6,937 nucleotides of DNA from Faucicola sp902506225 (lineage in GTDB: Bacteria > Pseudomonadota > Gammaproteobacteria > Pseudomonadales > Moraxellaceae), in contig LR733359.1 of assembly GCA_902506225.1 (NCBI GenBank), positions 1 through 6,937 on the forward strand, written 5' to 3'. Numbering within the stretch: the first letter of the stretch is position 1; every line of letters starts with the position of its first letter. The notes below the pieces were generated by a model. That model made no database searches and was not told the DNA's origin. It was given only the letters and a program-made list of their open reading frames with translations. The translations under genes were made by a program, and so were the position numbers. Of the stretch, positions 4,584 to 6,937 are shown in pieces.

Positions 4584-6937
4584 TCACAATCTGGGTGTAT
4601 TCTCATAGGTTTTACGTTTTTTCCACTGCTTCATTTCACTGCGTAGAAAGTCATACCAGCCCATACTAAACGGATGGCTATGAATCAGATCATCCTTTTC
4701 TTGGCTGGTCAGCTTTTTGTGGGTCTGCGTGTTGACCAAGTCCATACCTTTGATGTCCTTGGTAAGTTTACCAAAGGCTGTTGTTAGTTTGTCTTTAAAG
4801 GCTGTGCCAATGGCTTTAGCACTTCCAAATAACTGCTGAAGTCGGCTTGTTGTGCTTGTAAGTTGGTCAGCGTGGTTTGCATAGTCGTTTTTAATTGGGT
4901 CAAGTCGCTGATGAGCTGCTGTAAGGTTTGCTGCTCGCTTGAGCTGTCTTGTGTGGATTGTTCCAGCTTGGTCATTGAGGTTTGTAAGTTTTTCAAGGAT
5001 TGTGTCAGTTCGCTGTTGTCGCTGGTGGGTAAGTTGTCCAATTTGGTCAAGGCGGTCTTTAGATGGTTTTGTAAGGCGGTCAATTCTTCCCTGCCTGTTT
5101 TGAGTGTTGCTATTTCGGATTTCTGTAGCTCGCTCAATGCGTTTAAGTAGTCGGTTATTTGCTGGTTGTGCTGCTGGGTCTGCTCGGTCAGTTGTTGGCT
5201 CAATTTCGTCCAAAGCTGCTTGTATAGTTGCTTGGAGAGTTCGGCTGCCAACTCGTTGAGATGGTTGTCGATATACGTCTGTTGCTGGCTGAATTGCTGA
5301 TTGAGAGTTTGGGTCACTTGGTTGGATAAATCGCTCGATAGCTTGTTTAAACTCTCGGTAATGAGTTGTTGGCTGCTGATGGGTTGGTTGGTTGGCGGAT
5401 TGTTCATGTAGTGCTCCTTGGGCTTGGCTTATTGGGTTTTGCTGTCCTGCCATAGCATGATTTGTGGTTTGCCGTTGATGGTGGTGGTGTTGACTTTGGT
5501 CTGAGGGTTGAATTCGATCATCACCCCCTGTGGAAAGGGTTTGACTTGAATCAGGGTCAAGAGTTTCTGCTCGTTGGGGGTTTTGTTGATTTTCTCGTCG
5601 AGTTGTTGCAGGTATTGGGCTTTGTTGTCCACTTGGTGGGCGATGCCACGCCATTCGTGATAACTGCCTAACATGAGCCCTACCAATAGCAAGGTAATGA
5701 TAAACACCCCACCCGAAATAAACCCCATGGATGCGGTGAGGGGCATTTTGTCCAAACGAAAGATATGGATACTTTTGTTGAGCTCGAGGTTCTTGTCCTT
5801 CATGATTTGATAGGTCTGTTGGTGTTCCTGTTCGATGCCTTGGCGTAGGTGATGGTGCGATTGGCTGTTCACCCCCAATGTTTTGCTCTGGTCGTCTAAG
5901 ATGGCTTGTCGTAGGTTGTCCCCTGTGGTTTGAATCAAGGTCAAGCTGTCGCTCTCGAGGCGGGTGATGGCTTGTTGTATTTGCCCATTGGTTTGCCCAA
6001 TCAGGGTTTGTAGTTGGGTCAGCTCGTCGCTCGCTTGGGTTAAAGCGATCTGATTCTGCTCGAGTATGGCGGTGTTGAGCTTCGTCATGGCGGTTTGCTG
6101 GGCGGTCAGTAGGTTGGTCATGATTTGGCTGTGGTGGGTGAGGTCGCTGTGTAGGCTCGCCATGCCGTTCTTTAAGTCGTTCTTGACGTTTGTGATACTC
6201 TCGTTGATAAATTTCTTGCTGTCGGCTAAGGCTTTTTCGTTGTGCTGGTTCTGCTGTTGGATTTGTTGCTCGGTTTGGGTTCGAGCGTTGTGCAAGTTGT
6301 CTAATAGTCCCTGCGGTAACTTCTCTGTCATATAACGCACCTTTGAGTTTGATGTTTTTTTGAGTAGGGTTGGGGTTTTTAATGCTGATGCTGTCTTTGC
6401 CTTTGCGAGAAATAGTAAAGCCCGCTTGTTCAAGAAACTGAGCAATGTCCGCTTGGCTGGTAAAGGGGGTGTTTTGTTCGTCACGCACCACGGCTTGGGC
6501 TAGGATGATGTCGGTAAGCTGTTGTTTAAAGCCGTCAATGTCTCGGTATTTACTAAGTTTTTCCAGTAGCTTGGGTTTAGCTGATTGTTCCCAGCCTTCC
6601 ATGATTTGTGGGGCAATGGTCGGAGCGACGATTCTACGGTTTTCTGCTGCATTGGGGTCTTTGAGTCCATAGTTGGCGTTGGTAAGGTCTTTCCACGCAT
6701 CAACCAAGGCAAGGTCTCGGGCATGGTAGTACACCTGTAGGGTTTTGCCTGTGACCAAATCGACATTAGGATAAACAAAGTTGAGCTCTAGCCGCCCTTT
6801 GTCGGTGTGTTCGACCCAGTAGCCACAATATCGGTTGGCTTCTAGCCCTACAAACATCATTTGTTCAAAGTCCGCCATGATGTCATATTTCTGCTCTTCG
6901 GTGATCACATCGCTTTCATCAAAGCTAAGACAGCCTG
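4584..6937 (-). CDS. mobA: Mobilization relaxase MobA (MbeA-like, HEN type), main part, 5' end across the contig junction
   Basis: Continuation of the gene starting at 314; it is open at the right edge and ends with TGA at 4586-4584. Residue numbers are for the full 846-aa protein. The relaxase domain covers about 1-265 and carries VEHTDKGRLELNFVYPN, in which His106, Glu113 and Asn115 reproduce the H-x6-E-x-N spacing of the ColE1 MbeA metal site (HEN, in place of the usual three histidines). LTNANYGLKDPNAAENRR and NIKLKG also match ColE1 relaxases. From residue about 265 to 781 the chain is a Gln/Thr/His/Pro/Arg-rich low-complexity tail, because the same DNA encodes mobB and mobD in the +1 frame. 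The last 66 residues share no DNA with another gene and look like an ordinary basic C-terminus. ColE1 MbeA is about 517 aa, so this is unusually long. Confidence 0.93.
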   Translation of the reverse strand, partial: GCLSFDESDVITEEQKYDIMADFEQMMFVGLEANRYCGYWVEHTDKGRLELNFVYPNVDLVTGKTLQVYYHARDLALVDAWKDLTNANYGLKDPNAAENRRIVAPTIAPQIMEGWEQSAKPKLLEKLSKYRDIDGFKQQLTDIILAQAVVRDEQNTPFTSQADIAQFLEQAGFTISRKGKDSISIKNPNPTQKNIKLKGALYDREVTAGTIRQLAQRSNPNRATNPTAEPAQRKSLSRQQEIYQREYHKRQERLKERHGEPTQRPHPPQPNHDQPTDRPANRHDEAQHRHTRAESDRFNPSERRADPTTNPDWANQWANTTSHHPPRERQLDLDSNHRGQPTTSHLRRPEQNIGGEQPIAPSPTPRHRTGTPTDLSNHEGQEPRAQQKYPYLSFGQNAPHRIHGVYFGWGVYHYLAIGRAHVRQLSRMAWHRPPSGQQSPIPATTRRENQQNPQRAETLDPDSSQTLSTGGDDRIQPSDQSQHHHHQRQTTNHAMAGQQNPISQAQGALHEQSANQPTHQQPTTHYREFKQAIERFIQPSDPNSQSAIQPATDVYRQPSQRVGSRTLQATIQAALDEIEPTTDRADPAAQPANNRLLKRIERATEIRNSNTQNRQGRIDRLTKPSKDRLDQIGQLTHQRQQRTDTILEKLTNLNDQAGTIHTRQLKRAANLTAAHQRLDPIKNDYANHADQLTSTTSRLQQLFGSAKAIGTAFKDKLTTAFGKLTKDIKGMDLVNTQTHKKLTSQEKDDLIHSHPFSMGWYDFLRSEMKQWKKRKTYENTPRL
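4784..5407 (-). CDS. mobD: MobD/MbeD-like coiled-coil mobilization protein, nested inside mobA
   Basis: 207-aa protein made almost entirely of Gln/Leu/Ser/Thr-rich heptad-like sequence (about residues 12-200), predicting a long coiled coil with no membrane segment. The ATG at 5407 has a very good ribosome site, AAGGAG at 5419-5414, six bases upstream, which is why I accept the frame as real even though the DNA also encodes relaxase residues about 573-781. It begins 21 bases after the mobB stop, in the same frame. ColE1 places mbeD after mbeB inside mbeA in this way. MbeD is needed for mobilization and has been linked to entry exclusion. Assignment rests on position and coiled-coil character; this protein is much longer than ColE1 MbeD (under 100 aa), and sequence similarity is not clear. 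Confidence 0.75.
   Translation of the reverse strand: MNNPPTNQPISSQQLITESLNKLSSDLSNQVTQTLNQQFSQQQTYIDNHLNELAAELSKQLYKQLWTKLSQQLTEQTQQHNQQITDYLNALSELQKSEIATLKTGREELTALQNHLKTALTKLDNLPTSDNSELTQSLKNLQTSMTKLEQSTQDSSSEQQTLQQLISDLTQLKTTMQTTLTNLQAQQADFSSYLEVLKPLAQPLKTN
5429..6331 (-). CDS. mobB: MobB/MbeB-like membrane mobilization protein, nested inside mobA
   Basis: 300-aa protein in the +1 frame of the relaxase gene. Residues 10-185 are helical, Gln/Asn/Ser-rich coiled-coil sequence; about 203-224 is a clear transmembrane helix (GFISGGVFIITLLLVGLML); the C-terminal 75 residues include a short coil (NKAQYLQQLDEKINK) and a compact domain with FPQGVMIEFNPQ. I chose the ATG at 6331 because AAAGGTG (6344-6338) sits six bases upstream; the frame is open to a GTG at 6484 but that has no ribosome site. 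ColE1 MbeB also has a coil followed by a transmembrane helix and stabilises the relaxase-oriT complex; it may anchor the relaxosome at the membrane near the transfer pore. The start coincides with the end of the conserved relaxase domain (residue 265). No long match to MbeB is recalled. Confidence 0.82.
   Translation of the reverse strand: MTEKLPQGLLDNLHNARTQTEQQIQQQNQHNEKALADSKKFINESITNVKNDLKNGMASLHSDLTHHSQIMTNLLTAQQTAMTKLNTAILEQNQIALTQASDELTQLQTLIGQTNGQIQQAITRLESDSLTLIQTTGDNLRQAILDDQSKTLGVNSQSHHHLRQGIEQEHQQTYQIMKDKNLELNKSIHIFRLDKMPLTASMGFISGGVFIITLLLVGLMLGSYHEWRGIAHQVDNKAQYLQQLDEKINKTPNEQKLLTLIQVKPFPQGVMIEFNPQTKVNTTTINGKPQIMLWQDSKTQ
6811..6937. repeat. Terminal redundancy, right copy (circular-molecule overlap)
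   Basis: Exact second copy of bases 1-127. Removing one copy closes the plasmid and restores a single intact relaxase gene. Confidence 0.95.

Noticed and set aside
6332..6484. Longer mobB starting at GTG 6484
   Set aside because: The extra 51 residues begin at GTG without a ribosome site and overlap the conserved part of the relaxase domain. The ATG at 6331 has AAAGGTG at the right spacing.

Overview
The window is a small mobilizable plasmid written as a linear contig. Its first 127 bases are repeated exactly as its last 127 (6811-6937), so the molecule is almost certainly a 6,810-bp circle opened inside the relaxase gene. The replication initiator resembles the Rep_3 (RepB/RepM) proteins of Acinetobacter, Psychrobacter and Moraxella plasmids, and the base composition is moderately AT-rich. 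A Moraxellaceae host (Psychrobacter or Moraxella more than Acinetobacter) is the best guess, inferred from family resemblance only.

Layout. (1) 4584-6937 joined to 1-682, minus strand: a complete ColE1-type mobilization cassette in the order mobC, mobA, mobB, mobD. mobC overlaps the relaxase start by 4 bp. The relaxase is of the HEN type. Genes for an MbeB-like membrane protein and an MbeD-like coiled-coil protein lie wholly inside the 3' two-thirds of the relaxase gene, in the +1 frame. (2) About 740-890: oriT, with strong hairpins and a ColE1-like nic sequence CTGG/CTTA at 880-887. (3) 884-1564: a leading region with two or three tiny hydrophobic ORFs, then a replication origin made of DnaA-box-like sites, a possible IHF site, AT-rich repeats, four and a half 22-bp iterons and a near-consensus promoter. 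(4) 1565-2503: repB. (5) 2621-3523: an accessory gene for an exported CE4/NodB-type polysaccharide deacetylase with all catalytic motifs. (6) 3588-3892: a decayed 3' end of an IS256-family insertion sequence. (7) 3901-4493, minus strand: a ribbon-helix-helix antitoxin and a RelE/ParE-family toxin, with a palindromic operator at 4508-4529.

How it works together. RepB would bind the iterons to start replication and probably represses its own promoter. MobC and the relaxase would nick at oriT; MobB and MobD probably link the relaxosome to a conjugative pore supplied by another plasmid, since no type IV secretion genes are present. The predicted nick polarity sends the small-ORF/origin region into the recipient first and the mob genes last. 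The toxin-antitoxin pair would stabilise the plasmid. The deacetylase is the only apparent host-benefit cargo: an envelope- or polysaccharide-modifying enzyme, with no resistance gene in sight.
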